NCBI RefSeq assembly: GCF_001282785.1 | Contig: NZ_CVUA01000001.1 | Span: 2,542,001-2,606,000, forward strand | Origin: Halolamina sediminis | GTDB lineage: Archaea; Halobacteriota; Halobacteria; Halobacteriales; Haloferacaceae | DNA length: 64,000 bases | Reading direction: 5' to 3' | Shown: positions 51,445 through 59,995 of the stretch, in pieces | Numbering within the stretch: the first letter of the stretch is position 1 | Layout of the letters: every line of letters starts with the position of its first letter | Translations under genes and position numbers: made by a program | Notes under the pieces: generated by a model | The model's input: the letters and a program-made list of their open reading frames with translations, nothing else | What the model was told of the DNA's origin: nothing | Database searches by the model: none

Positions 51445-52314
51445 ATGCAGACACTCACCGCACTGCAGTTCGGGCTGAGCGGCGAGCTGTTCGGCGTCTC
51501 GCTGTCGGCGCTGGCCGGCCGGGTGCTGGCGTTCGTCGCCGGCTTCCTCGTCACGATGCTGATCGGCCGCGTCGTCCTGATACCGCTGCTGCTCCGTGTC
51601 TTGCGGGCTCGGGGTTTCACCGAGGCGCTGCGCGGGCTAACGAAAAGCGCCGCCAACGCGCTGGTGCTGTTCGCGGCCGTCGCCGTCGCGTTCATGGCCG
51701 CCGGCTTCCCCAGCTTCCTCACCGCGGCGGCGACGCTGTCGGGCGCGCTCGCGCTCGCGCTCGGCTTCGCCGCGCAGGACCTCGTCGGTAACTTCGTCGC
51801 CGGCGTGTTCATCATCAAGGACAAGCCGTTCGAGGTGGGCGACTGGATCGAGTGGAACGACAACTCCGGCCGGGTCGAGCAGATCGACCTCCGGGTGTCG
51901 ACGGTCCGGACGTTCGACAACGAGCGCATCACGGTTCCGAACAGCGAGCTCGCGAACAACGCGATCACCAACCCCGTAGCCTACGAGACGCTCCGACAGA
52001 AGTTCGTGTTCGGGATCGGCTACGACGACGACATCGAGCTCGCCCGCGAGGCGATCGTCGAGGAGATCACCGCCGTCGACGGCGTGCTGACCGATCCGGA
52101 GGTGACCACCCGCGTCACCGAACTCGGCGACTCCGCGGTCGGCATCCAGGCGCGGTTCTGGATCGACGACCCCGACCGCGGCGACTACGTCGCGGTCCGC
52201 AGCGAGGCGGTCAAAGCGGTAAAGGAGCGCTTCGACGACGAGGGGATCGACATGCCGTACGTCCACCGCCAGCTGGTGGGCGAAGTGGACGTAAACGAGC
52301 ACACCGAGTCCTAG
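51445..52314 (+). CDS. MscS-family mechanosensitive channel
   Basis: A 289-residue membrane protein. Three spans in the first 110 residues, the last being the pore helix with LSGALALALGFAAQDLVGNF, followed by the MscS beta domain: GVFIIKDKPFEVGDWIEWND and TFDNERITVPNSELANNAIT. The C-terminal cytoplasmic alpha/beta vestibule is complete. It opens under membrane tension to release osmolytes after hypo-osmotic shock, relevant for a halophile. It ends 1 bp before the convergent cofH stop. Confidence 0.93.
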   Translation: MQTLTALQFGLSGELFGVSLSALAGRVLAFVAGFLVTMLIGRVVLIPLLLRVLRARGFTEALRGLTKSAANALVLFAAVAVAFMAAGFPSFLTAAATLSGALALALGFAAQDLVGNFVAGVFIIKDKPFEVGDWIEWNDNSGRVEQIDLRVSTVRTFDNERITVPNSELANNAITNPVAYETLRQKFVFGIGYDDDIELAREAIVEEITAVDGVLTDPEVTTRVTELGDSAVGIQARFWIDDPDRGDYVAVRSEAVKAVKERFDDEGIDMPYVHRQLVGEVDVNEHTES

Positions 52315-52315
52315 C

Positions 52316-53665
52316 TCAGTCCAGCAGCGGCGTCCCGTCGGCCTGCGGCCCCAGCTTCGGCCCGTACGGCCCGCCGTCGATCTCGACACGGCGGGTCTGC
52401 TCGTAGTCCGTCGAGCGTTCGGCGAGCGGGCGGCCGATCGCGCTCACCATCTCCGCGTAGTCGGCGACGCTGCGGAACTCGCCGTACTCGCCGCCGGCGC
52501 GCTTGGTGATCTCCTCGGAGAGGATCGTCCCCATGAAGTCGTCGGCACCGCAGTTGAGCAGTTTGAGGCCGTGCTCGTCGCCTGACTTCACCCAGGAGGA
52601 CTGGATGTGCTCGACGTTGTCCAAGAAGAGGCGCGCGACGGCGACGAGCAGTTCGTCCTCGTCCCGGGTGGCGCCGCCGTCGACGACGCCCGCCTCGTAC
52701 AGCGGCGTGTTCTGGTGGATGAAGGAGAGCGGAACGAACTCCGTGATCGCGCCCGTGCGGTCCTGCAGGTCCCGGATCACCTGGAGGTGTTTCGCACGGT
52801 GCATCTCGTTCTCGACGTGGCCGTACATCATCGTCGAGGTGACGGGCAGCCCCGCGGCGGCGGCGCCCTCCATCGCGTCGACCCACTCGCCGGTGTCCAT
52901 CTTCCCCGGGCAGATCACGTCCCGCACCTCGTCGACGAGGATCTCCGCCGCGGTACCGGGCGCCGAATCGAGTCCCGCCTGGCGGAGCCGGCCGTAGATC
53001 GACTCGTAGGAGCGGTCGGTCCCCCGGCGGGCGTGGTACGCCTCCTCCGGCGTCATCGAGTGGAGGTGGACGCCGCCGACTGACATCGCCTCCAGCTGCT
53101 CGACGTACGTCCCGGGGTCGGTCTCGTAGCGCTCGGGGGGTTTGTAGTTCACCGCCCGGGCCGGGTCGTCGTAGCCTTCGAGGATCTCCCGGTGTTCCGC
53201 GTCCAGCGCGAACGCGGGGTGGAGGCCCGAGACGGACGTGACCTCGTAGATGCCGCGTTCGAGGCCGTCACGCACCGCCTCGCGACTCTCGGCGGGCGTC
53301 TTGGTGAACCCCGAGTGCTCGACGTCGGATCCCTTCTCGAACGCGCTGTCGGGGTTCTTGAAGTTACAGAACAGACAGCCCGTGTTGCAGGCGGTCGTGA
53401 CGTTGTTGTTGAGGTTCGCGACGAACGTCACCGTGTCGCCGACCGCCTCGGCGCGCCGGCGGTCCGCGAGTTCGAGCACGCGCTCCTTCCGTGCGGGGTC
53501 GACCCCCGGCGACTCGGTGCCGGTCGTCAGCAGTTCGACGGCGTCGTCGACGGTCAGTCGCTCCCCGTCGGCGGCCTTGGCGAGCGCGTTCTCGAACGAC
53601 TGGTCGCTCTCGGGGAGGTGCTCGAACTCCAGCGCCCCCTCGTCGAGATCCGCCGCCGTGGTCAT
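52316..53665 (-). CDS. cofH: FO synthase subunit CofH
   Basis: A 449-residue radical SAM enzyme with cluster motif CNTGCLFC (C93, C97, C100). Other marks are HLHSMTPEEAYHARRGTDRS, ICPGKMDTGEWVD and FVPLSFIHQNTPLYEAG. It couples tyrosine to the ribityl pyrimidine in FO synthesis, with CofG finishing the ring. The ATG at 53665 gives a natural acidic N-terminus; an upstream in-frame stretch is arginine-rich noise. It lies 1 bp from the mscS stop, convergent. Confidence 0.94.
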   Translation of the reverse strand: MTTAADLDEGALEFEHLPESDQSFENALAKAADGERLTVDDAVELLTTGTESPGVDPARKERVLELADRRRAEAVGDTVTFVANLNNNVTTACNTGCLFCNFKNPDSAFEKGSDVEHSGFTKTPAESREAVRDGLERGIYEVTSVSGLHPAFALDAEHREILEGYDDPARAVNYKPPERYETDPGTYVEQLEAMSVGGVHLHSMTPEEAYHARRGTDRSYESIYGRLRQAGLDSAPGTAAEILVDEVRDVICPGKMDTGEWVDAMEGAAAAGLPVTSTMMYGHVENEMHRAKHLQVIRDLQDRTGAITEFVPLSFIHQNTPLYEAGVVDGGATRDEDELLVAVARLFLDNVEHIQSSWVKSGDEHGLKLLNCGADDFMGTILSEEITKRAGGEYGEFRSVADYAEMVSAIGRPLAERSTDYEQTRRVEIDGGPYGPKLGPQADGTPLLD

Positions 53666-53823
53666 ACAGGGAGGGAACGGCCGAGCGTGAAAAACCGCGC
53701 GGTGCGGGCAACCCCGGCGGGACCGCGCCCATCGAATCACGACCGTGCATACCTCCACCCGAAGCGAAGGGGTCCTGCCCACCGATGTGAAGATTCAAGG
53801 TCGCTCCCGCCCCTGCTCCGCGT

Positions 53824-54864
53824 GTGACCAGCGTCAAGGAGTTCCGCGTCGACCGGGAGCCGACCGACGACGAACTGGGTCGGGGGCGGTTCGTGTTCAC
53901 CGACGACTACTCCGTGTTCGACTGGGGGCCGATGCCCGACACGATCCCCGAGAAGGGCCGGAGCCTCTGTACGATGGGCGCGGACAACTTCGAACGCCTC
54001 GCCGACGCCGGCGTACCGACTCACTACCGCGGCGTGGTCGACCCCGCGGACGCCGGCGTCGACGCGCCGCCGACGGCCGGCCTCGACGCCGTCTCCGGCC
54101 CACCCCGGCAGATGGCGATCGACCTCACGGTCGTCCCGGAGCTCCCCCACGGCACGGACGGGTACGAGTACGACGCCTTCCACGCGAGCGCCGGGAGCCA
54201 CTACCTCGTCCCCCTCGAAATCGTCTTCCGGAACGAGGTGCCCGTCGGCTCCAGCCTCCGGACGCGGAAGGAGCCCGAGGACGTGGGGCTCAACCGCCAC
54301 CGCTGGCCCGACGAGGCCGTCTCACTGCCCGAGCCGATCGTCGAGTTCTCCACGAAGTTCGAGGAGCAGGACCGCTACCTCGACGAGCGCGAGGCCGAGG
54401 CGATCGCCGGCCACGCCGACCTCGACGACCTGCGGGAGACCGCGCTGGCGGTGAACGACGCCATCACAGAGCGCGCCGCGGAGACCGGGTTCGTCCACGA
54501 GGACGGGAAGATCGAGTGTCTCTGGGTCAACGGCGAGATCCGCGTCGCCGACGTGGCGGGCACGTTCGACGAGAACCGCTTCGCCTACGGCGGACAGGAG
54601 CTGTCGAAGGAGGTGCTCCGGCAGTTCTACAAGGCCTACGACCCCGACTGGGTCGCTGCGGTGAAAGATGCCAAAGCCGTCGCGGCCGAGGAGGGCGTCG
54701 CCGACTGGAAGTCGTTCTGCGAGGAGGCGCCCGACGAACTGCCGGCCGACGTGCGCGAGGTCGCCGGCGAGATGTACGCCGCGGGGACGAACGCCTACAC
54801 GGGCTGGGAGTGGTTCGAGGCGCCCGGGATCGACGAGGCGGTCGATGCGGTTCAGGAGCTGTAA
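53824..54864 (+). CDS. purC: SAICAR synthetase PurC (haloarchaeal long form)
   Basis: A 346-residue enzyme with GTG start. It contains FTDDYSVFDWGPMPDTIPEK, NEVPVGSSL and GKIECLWVNGEIRVADVAGT, the SAICAR synthetase fold and active site. It joins aspartate to CAIR in purine synthesis. It is longer than bacterial PurC (about 240 aa), as is usual in haloarchaea. PurS and purQ lie 3.7 kb downstream on the same strand, separated by two lipoprotein genes. Confidence 0.9.
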   Translation: MTSVKEFRVDREPTDDELGRGRFVFTDDYSVFDWGPMPDTIPEKGRSLCTMGADNFERLADAGVPTHYRGVVDPADAGVDAPPTAGLDAVSGPPRQMAIDLTVVPELPHGTDGYEYDAFHASAGSHYLVPLEIVFRNEVPVGSSLRTRKEPEDVGLNRHRWPDEAVSLPEPIVEFSTKFEEQDRYLDEREAEAIAGHADLDDLRETALAVNDAITERAAETGFVHEDGKIECLWVNGEIRVADVAGTFDENRFAYGGQELSKEVLRQFYKAYDPDWVAAVKDAKAVAAEEGVADWKSFCEEAPDELPADVREVAGEMYAAGTNAYTGWEWFEAPGIDEAVDAVQEL

Positions 54865-54904
54865 CGGTCAACACTTTTCCCGGTCGCGCCGGGGGTTTCG
54901 GGGT

Positions 54905-56149
54905 GTGCTGCCCTCCACCGACAGCCCAATCGACCGACGCGCCGCGCTCGCGACGGGCGTCGCCGCCGCGTCGTCGCTCGCCGGCTGTACGTCCGTTCGC
55001 GAACTCCGACGGCTGTACGACGACCCGCACACCCACCACAGCGACGCTGCCCTCGGCGACCCACCCGAGCCGTGGCCGACGCTGGGCCACGACAGCCGCC
55101 GGACCGGGGCTCGGGAGACGGCGCCGGCGATTGGCGACGAGCCGACCGTCGAACGCGTCGGCGCCGGCGGCGGCGAGTTCCGGGACAACGCCCCGGCAGT
55201 AACCACAGAGGCAGTGTACGCGACCACGGTATCGTACGGGGAGAACGACCGAACCAGAGGGTTCGCTGCGACCGGCCGTGACGGCGAGCCATGGTGGGAC
55301 CGACAGTGGGCAAACGACGACCCCCCCGCGCCGCCGACGATCCAAGGAGAGACCGCGCTGCTCTCCCGTGCCGGCAGGACCGTCGCCGTCGACCGCCGGA
55401 CCGGGGAGGTCCGCTGGGAGTACGCCGCCGGTAACGCCGACGGCGCCCCGACAGCGGTCGGGGAGACGGTGTTCCTCCCCGGCCGGCGGCTGCTCGCACT
55501 CGACGGCGTCACCGGCGAGCGCCGCTGGGCGGCCGACGACCTACCGAACCCGCCCGGCCCGGTCGCGGCGACCGACTCGACCGTGTTCGCGGAGAGCGAC
55601 GGGACGCTCTCCGCGGTCGACGCCGCGGACGGGAGCGTCCGCTGGGAGGAGAGCGTTCCCGAACCGAGCTACGACGCGCCGGTCGTCGGCGACGCGGTCG
55701 TCGCGATGATGGGTTCGGAGGGGCTCCTACAGGCGATCCCGCGGACCGACGAGGCCGAACGCTGGCAACGACAGGTCCCCGGCGGGCAGGTCGCGCCGTC
55801 GATCGCCGACGGCCGCGTGCTCGCGGTCAGTGACACGAACGACAGCCTCCTCGCGTTCGACGCCCGCACCGGCGAGACGGACTGGACGACGGATCTCGGC
55901 CCGACGGTCGACACTCGGGTCGCCGTCGGCGGCGAGACGGCGTTCGTGATGGGGTACGACGAGTCGGTCGAGGAGGACTCGCTGTTCTGTATCGACACGA
56001 CGAGCGGGACGGTTCGCCGCACCGTGTCGCTCCGAACCGCCGCCGACGAACCGCTGGCGACCGAAGGAACGGGCGTCGCGCTCGCCGACGACGGCGTACT
56101 GTTCCCGGCGGGCGTCGACGGGGAGTACGGGATCTATCGGCTCGGCTGA
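54905..56149 (+). CDS. PQQ-repeat beta-propeller lipoprotein
   Basis: A 414-residue protein with GTG start. Signal: DRRAALATGVAAASSLAGCT, a Tat-type lipoprotein signal with the lipobox LAGC. The body is a beta-propeller with PQQ-like blades: RTGEVRWEYAAGNADGAPTA, TGERRWAADDLPNPPGPVAA, DGSVRWEESVPEPSYDAPVV. No catalytic residues are seen; probably a surface scaffold or a binding protein. It begins 40 bp after purC, and the next lipoprotein gene starts 54 bp downstream. Confidence 0.85.
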   Translation: MLPSTDSPIDRRAALATGVAAASSLAGCTSVRELRRLYDDPHTHHSDAALGDPPEPWPTLGHDSRRTGARETAPAIGDEPTVERVGAGGGEFRDNAPAVTTEAVYATTVSYGENDRTRGFAATGRDGEPWWDRQWANDDPPAPPTIQGETALLSRAGRTVAVDRRTGEVRWEYAAGNADGAPTAVGETVFLPGRRLLALDGVTGERRWAADDLPNPPGPVAATDSTVFAESDGTLSAVDAADGSVRWEESVPEPSYDAPVVGDAVVAMMGSEGLLQAIPRTDEAERWQRQVPGGQVAPSIADGRVLAVSDTNDSLLAFDARTGETDWTTDLGPTVDTRVAVGGETAFVMGYDESVEEDSLFCIDTTSGTVRRTVSLRTAADEPLATEGTGVALADDGVLFPAGVDGEYGIYRLG

Positions 56150-56203
56150 GCGCTGCAGACAGGCGGAGGAAACGTTTTCCCCGCCGCGTGAGAGTCGAAC
56201 GTC

Positions 56204-57781
56204 ATGTTCGACGGCCTGCGACGCCGCTCAGTTCTGGCCGTGGCTGCGGGCGTCACCTCGCTGTCGGGGTGTGCCGGCGAGTCGCCCGAAGACGCCACCG
56301 AGAACGGCGAGACGGCCACCGCGACAGCGACGCCCGAAACGACGGCCACCGACCGAGGACCGACCGTGGATATCGAAGGGACGGTCGCCGCGTCGTCGAT
56401 CAGGGCCGGCGAACGCGTCGTCGCAGACGTGACCGTGACCAACGAGGGCGACGAGGGCGAGGTGACGCTGACGCTCCGCCTCGGCGACGACGCCGTGGGC
56501 CAGCAGACGGTGACGCTCGGGACGGACGAGTCGACGACCGTCGAGTTCGAAACGTCGCCGGTCGATCGCTACGGTACGATCGAACTCACGGTCAACGGCG
56601 TCTCGATCGGGACAGTCGAGGTGACGCATCCGCCGGAGATCCACGTCGATCCGGACGGGAACGACGACGACGCCGGGACGGCAACGGCACCGGTGGCGAC
56701 GATCCAGGCGGGGGTCGAGCGCGCGCAACCGGGCGAGACCGTTCGTGTCCACACCGGAGAGTACCGAGGGCCCGTGCTGACCCGTCGGAGCGGCGAGCCG
56801 GACGCCCCCATCACGATCACCGGACCCGCCGACGCAGTGCTGAAGCCGAACCCCGAGGACTGGCGCGGCATGTTCGAGGTTCACCACAGCCACGTCCATT
56901 TAGAGGGGCTGACGATCGACGGCCTGCTCGACCCCGACGCGCCGGAGACCGCGTCGTCGTACGTGGACAAGGCGTTGATTACCGTCTCGCCGCCATCTCG
57001 GAGCGACCCCTCGCCGGTCAGCGACGAGTACCTGACAGACATCGTCGTCACGCCCGACCGCCTCGGCAACACCCAGCGGAACATGGTCATCGTCTGGCGG
57101 ACCGAGGGGGTCGAGATCGGCGAGTTCGAGGTGATCGGTCCCGCGGGCGCCGGCTGGGTTTTCAACGACAAGGAGGAGCACATCGGCGAGATCGTCTACC
57201 TCGGACAGGCACCGGCGAACGTGATTCAGGACTTCGACTGGTACCCGTGGGGGCGGTACGACGAGACCAACGACGTCCACGTCCACCACATCGACAACGC
57301 CGCGGGCCACCCACACTCCGAACTGGTCGACGCCAAACTCGGTACCCACGACGTGACGGTGGAGTACTGCACGGACGCCGGCGGCTCCCAGAACAACGAG
57401 ACGTACACGGTGTCGACGGTCGCGCTTCGAGGCCACGACGCGACCGTGCGCTGGAATCGGCTCGCCGACGGCGCCGGCCACGGGATCGAAATCCGCGACC
57501 GCCGCGGCTACAACGGCCCCCGGATCGAGGCCGAGCCCCGCCACGCCGTCGAGCGCGCGGGGACGGGTAACGACATCTACGGCAACCAGATCACTGGGTT
57601 CGACGGCGAGGCGGTGACGATCACCGAGTGGGTCGACGGCGAACCGTTCGAACAGGGCTACATCTGCGGCAACGAGATCAAGGGCGAGACCGACTTCGCC
57701 CCCGAGTCGGACTGTGGTGACGCGGTGCCGGGCGGCGATGGCCTCGGCCACCTCGGCGGCGACAGCCCGTGGGAGACCTAG
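56204..57781 (+). CDS. Lipoprotein with CARDB and parallel beta-helix domains
   Basis: A 525-residue exported protein: Tat-like lipoprotein signal RRRSVLAVAAGVTSLSGCAG, a Thr/Ala-rich linker, a CARDB-like domain (AGERVVADVTVTNEGDEGEV), then DPDGNDDDAGTATAPVATIQ, the start of a right-handed parallel beta-helix that contains GEPDAPITITGPADAVLKPN. Such folds occur in polysaccharide lyases and epimerases. No catalytic site is obvious. A short distance from the PQQ lipoprotein suggests cotranscription. Confidence 0.8.
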   Translation: MFDGLRRRSVLAVAAGVTSLSGCAGESPEDATENGETATATATPETTATDRGPTVDIEGTVAASSIRAGERVVADVTVTNEGDEGEVTLTLRLGDDAVGQQTVTLGTDESTTVEFETSPVDRYGTIELTVNGVSIGTVEVTHPPEIHVDPDGNDDDAGTATAPVATIQAGVERAQPGETVRVHTGEYRGPVLTRRSGEPDAPITITGPADAVLKPNPEDWRGMFEVHHSHVHLEGLTIDGLLDPDAPETASSYVDKALITVSPPSRSDPSPVSDEYLTDIVVTPDRLGNTQRNMVIVWRTEGVEIGEFEVIGPAGAGWVFNDKEEHIGEIVYLGQAPANVIQDFDWYPWGRYDETNDVHVHHIDNAAGHPHSELVDAKLGTHDVTVEYCTDAGGSQNNETYTVSTVALRGHDATVRWNRLADGAGHGIEIRDRRGYNGPRIEAEPRHAVERAGTGNDIYGNQITGFDGEAVTITEWVDGEPFEQGYICGNEIKGETDFAPESDCGDAVPGGDGLGHLGGDSPWET

Positions 57782-57916
57782 CTCGTGATCGGTATCTCGA
57801 CCGACGGGCGTACGCGTGGAGGACAACGACCCCGTCCGGGGCGACGAGTCGAGCGAAGGGGGCTCGTCGCCCGTCGACGCCGAGTACGGGATCGACCGAC
57901 TCGAGTGAGCGCGGTC

Positions 57917-58180
57917 TCAGCGCAGCGAGGGCAGGAGCAGCAGGGCGAGAAAGAGGTGCCAGACAATCGCCGCGTAACGGGCCTTCGAGTTTGTCTCGGG
58001 CTGGGGCGGGTGCCGGAACACGGCGTCGTAGACGAACACCGTCGCGAGAAGCGCGCCGGCGAGCAGGCCGAGCCGGAACGCCACGGAGGTAGCTGCGCCC
58101 ACCAGCGACCCGCCGGCGAGGCTGGCCGCGATGGCGATCAGGATCTTGTCGTAGTAGCCGAGCGAGTGATCTACCCCCAT
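57917..58180 (-). CDS. Small membrane protein
   Basis: An 87-residue protein with about three spans: KILIAIAASLAGGSLVGAAT, RLGLLAGALLATVFVYDAVF and YAAIVWHLFLALLLLPSLR. The ATG at 58180 gives a natural soluble start (MGVDHSLGYYDK). Antisense frames over it are noise. Function unknown; similar haloarchaeal proteins exist as far as I recall. Confidence 0.75.
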   Translation of the reverse strand: MGVDHSLGYYDKILIAIAASLAGGSLVGAATSVAFRLGLLAGALLATVFVYDAVFRHPPQPETNSKARYAAIVWHLFLALLLLPSLR

Positions 58181-58248
58181 GGTTGGCAGTAGGCGCTCGC
58201 GCCCGAAAAGCGTACCACCGGTTCCCGCCGCGGTGGATGCGACCGCGG

Positions 58249-58533
58249 TCACTCCGCGACGGCCGCCGCCGGCCACACCGTCACGAGCGTGCCCGTGAGA
58301 GCGACGAGACTGATCGCGCCAAACGCCGCGCTCGGGCCGCTCGCGTCGACGGCGTAGCCGAACGCCGGCAGGGGGATCGCGCTGCCGAGCATCACGCCGA
58401 CGCTGACCACCGCGAAGTTCGTCCCGACGGTGTCGTCGGCCGAGAGCGCATCTGTCAGGCCGTCCCGCGCCGGCCCGGCGAGGCTCCGGGCGGCGGGGTA
58501 CCCACGAGCGTGTATATACGGCGGCGACCACAA
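58249..58533 (-). pseudogene. C-terminal relic of an MFS transporter
   Basis: A minus-strand frame ending at 58249 encodes GLTDALSADDTVGTNFAVVS and VSVGVMLGSAIPLPAFGYAV, then DASGPSAAFGAISLVALTGT, the last two spans of a major facilitator protein. The N-terminal ten spans are absent; upstream lies purS on the other strand. So it is a truncated copy. The start is not meaningful. Confidence 0.65.
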
Positions 58534-58566
58534 CCCCTTTTACGCACGGACGAACATACCAAGTCG

Positions 58567-58824
58567 ATGACCGCCTACACCGCGACGGTGACGGTGCGGC
58601 TGAAGCGCGGCGTGCTCGACCCGGAGGCCGAGACGACCCAGAAGACCCTCGAACGGCTGGGGTTCGAGCTCGCGGACCTGCGCTCGGCCGACCAGTTCGA
58701 GGTGGATCTGGACGCCGACGACGCCGATAGCGCCGCCGAGCGCGCCGACGAGATGGCCCGGCGGCTGCTCGCGAACCCCACGCTCCACGACTACGACGTG
58801 GTGGTGGAGGAACAGGCAGAATGA
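58567..58824 (+). CDS. purS: Phosphoribosylformylglycinamidine synthase subunit PurS
   Basis: An 85-residue protein of the PurS fold: MTAYTATVTVRLKRGVLDPE, ETTQKTLERLGFELADLRSA and the last helix with NPTLHDYDVVVEE. It is a small subunit that bridges PurL and PurQ in FGAM synthetase. It precedes purQ by about 55 bp. Confidence 0.94.
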   Translation: MTAYTATVTVRLKRGVLDPEAETTQKTLERLGFELADLRSADQFEVDLDADDADSAAERADEMARRLLANPTLHDYDVVVEEQAE

Positions 58825-58879
58825 CCGTTTCTCTCTCCGACGGCGACGGACAGGGTTCCGCCACCCGGAGGTGGCTTTC

Positions 58880-59557
58880 GTGACGGTCGCAGTCGTCCAG
58901 TTCGGCGGGTCGAACTGCGACCGCGACGCCGTGCGTGCGCTCGACCGTATCGGCATCGACGCCGAGCGCGTCTGGCACGAGGACGGCCTGCCCGCCGACA
59001 CCGAGGGTGTCGTCCTGCCCGGTGGTTTCTCCTACGGCGACTACCTCCGGGCGGGCGCGATGGCCGCCCACTCGCCGATCATGGACGAAGTACGGGCGGC
59101 CGCCGAGGACGGGACGCCCGTGCTCGGCGTCTGCAACGGCGCCCAGATCGGCAGCGAGAGCCGGCTCACCCCGGGTGCGTTCACCACCAACGCCAGCGCG
59201 CGGTTCCAGTGTGAGGACGTGTTCCTGCGCGTGGAGAACGCCGACACGCCGTGGACGGCGGCGTACGACGAGGGCGAGGTGCTCTCGCTCCCGATCGCCC
59301 ACGGCGAGGGCCGATTCGAGATCGAGGCCGAGCGGTACGACGAACTGGTCGACGACGATCGCGTGCTGTTCCGCTACTGCGACGCCGACGGGAACGTGAC
59401 CGACGCCGCGAATCCCAACGGCTCGACGGGGAACGTGGCGGGTGTGTTGGGTGAACGGGAGACGGTGGCCGTGTTGATGCCGCATCCGGAGCGGGCGTCG
59501 TTGGCCGAGTTAGGCGGGAGTACGGACGGGCAGGGCGTGCTGGAAGGGTTCGCGTGA
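58880..59557 (+). CDS. purQ: Phosphoribosylformylglycinamidine synthase subunit PurQ
   Basis: A 225-residue glutamine amidotransferase (class I). The start VTVAVVQFGGSNCDRDAVRA is conserved; the nucleophile C85 is in VLGVCNGAQIG; the His/Glu pair is in VLMPHPERASLAELGG. It supplies ammonia to FGAM synthetase with PurL (not in this window). A GTG at 58871 would add three residues. GTG 58880 is preferred. Confidence 0.95.
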   Translation: MTVAVVQFGGSNCDRDAVRALDRIGIDAERVWHEDGLPADTEGVVLPGGFSYGDYLRAGAMAAHSPIMDEVRAAAEDGTPVLGVCNGAQIGSESRLTPGAFTTNASARFQCEDVFLRVENADTPWTAAYDEGEVLSLPIAHGEGRFEIEAERYDELVDDDRVLFRYCDADGNVTDAANPNGSTGNVAGVLGERETVAVLMPHPERASLAELGGSTDGQGVLEGFA

Positions 59558-59995
59558 ATTTCTGGTTTTAGCTTCCGTCGACGCGAGGTTCACGGAGCCG
59601 ACAGCAACAGCATCCCGACGCTAGACCACTTGTGACCGCCGTGCGGCGGGCATGAAGCCCGGCGCAGCACGGAATCCCCACCCCTCCCCCCGCGAGCGTC
59701 GACGAGAATCTTCGATTCTCGGCTGCCAACCAGAACGCGAAGCGTTCTGGTGACGCCGACCGCTGGCGCTCGCGAGGCGTCCACCGCCACCGCACCGCGG
59801 TCGCTGTCGGCGCGAAGCGCGAGGGATGACCGACTGAGCGAAGCGAAGGAGGGAGTCGGTTGGGGAGGTCTGTGGGCTGTGCGGGGCGGTGCGGTCACAA
59901 GTGGTCAAGCATCGAGACGCTGTCGCTGTTCGCGGCCTCGAAGGACGAAAACACGCAAAAAGCTATCCAAACCCCACCAAACCCGAAACCGAAAA
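59558..59995. repeat. Non-coding block bounded by ~45-bp imperfect inverted repeats
   Basis: A 438-base spacer without a gene I can support. GACCACTTGTGACCGC at 59624-59639 is repeated in inverse as GCGGTCACAAGTGGTC at 59891-59906 (16 bp perfect). The flanks outside also pair with about one mismatch in four: AGCGTCGGGATGCTGTTGCT against AGCATCGAGACGCTGTCGCT. Inside are short hairpins (GAATCTTCGATTC and CAGAACGCGAAGCGTTCTG). It may be a MITE-like insertion or a recombination product. Confidence 0.6.

Noticed and set aside
57917-59485. 522-aa minus-strand open frame
   Set aside because: Only its last 87 codons look real (membrane protein at 57917-58180); the rest is antisense to purS and purQ.
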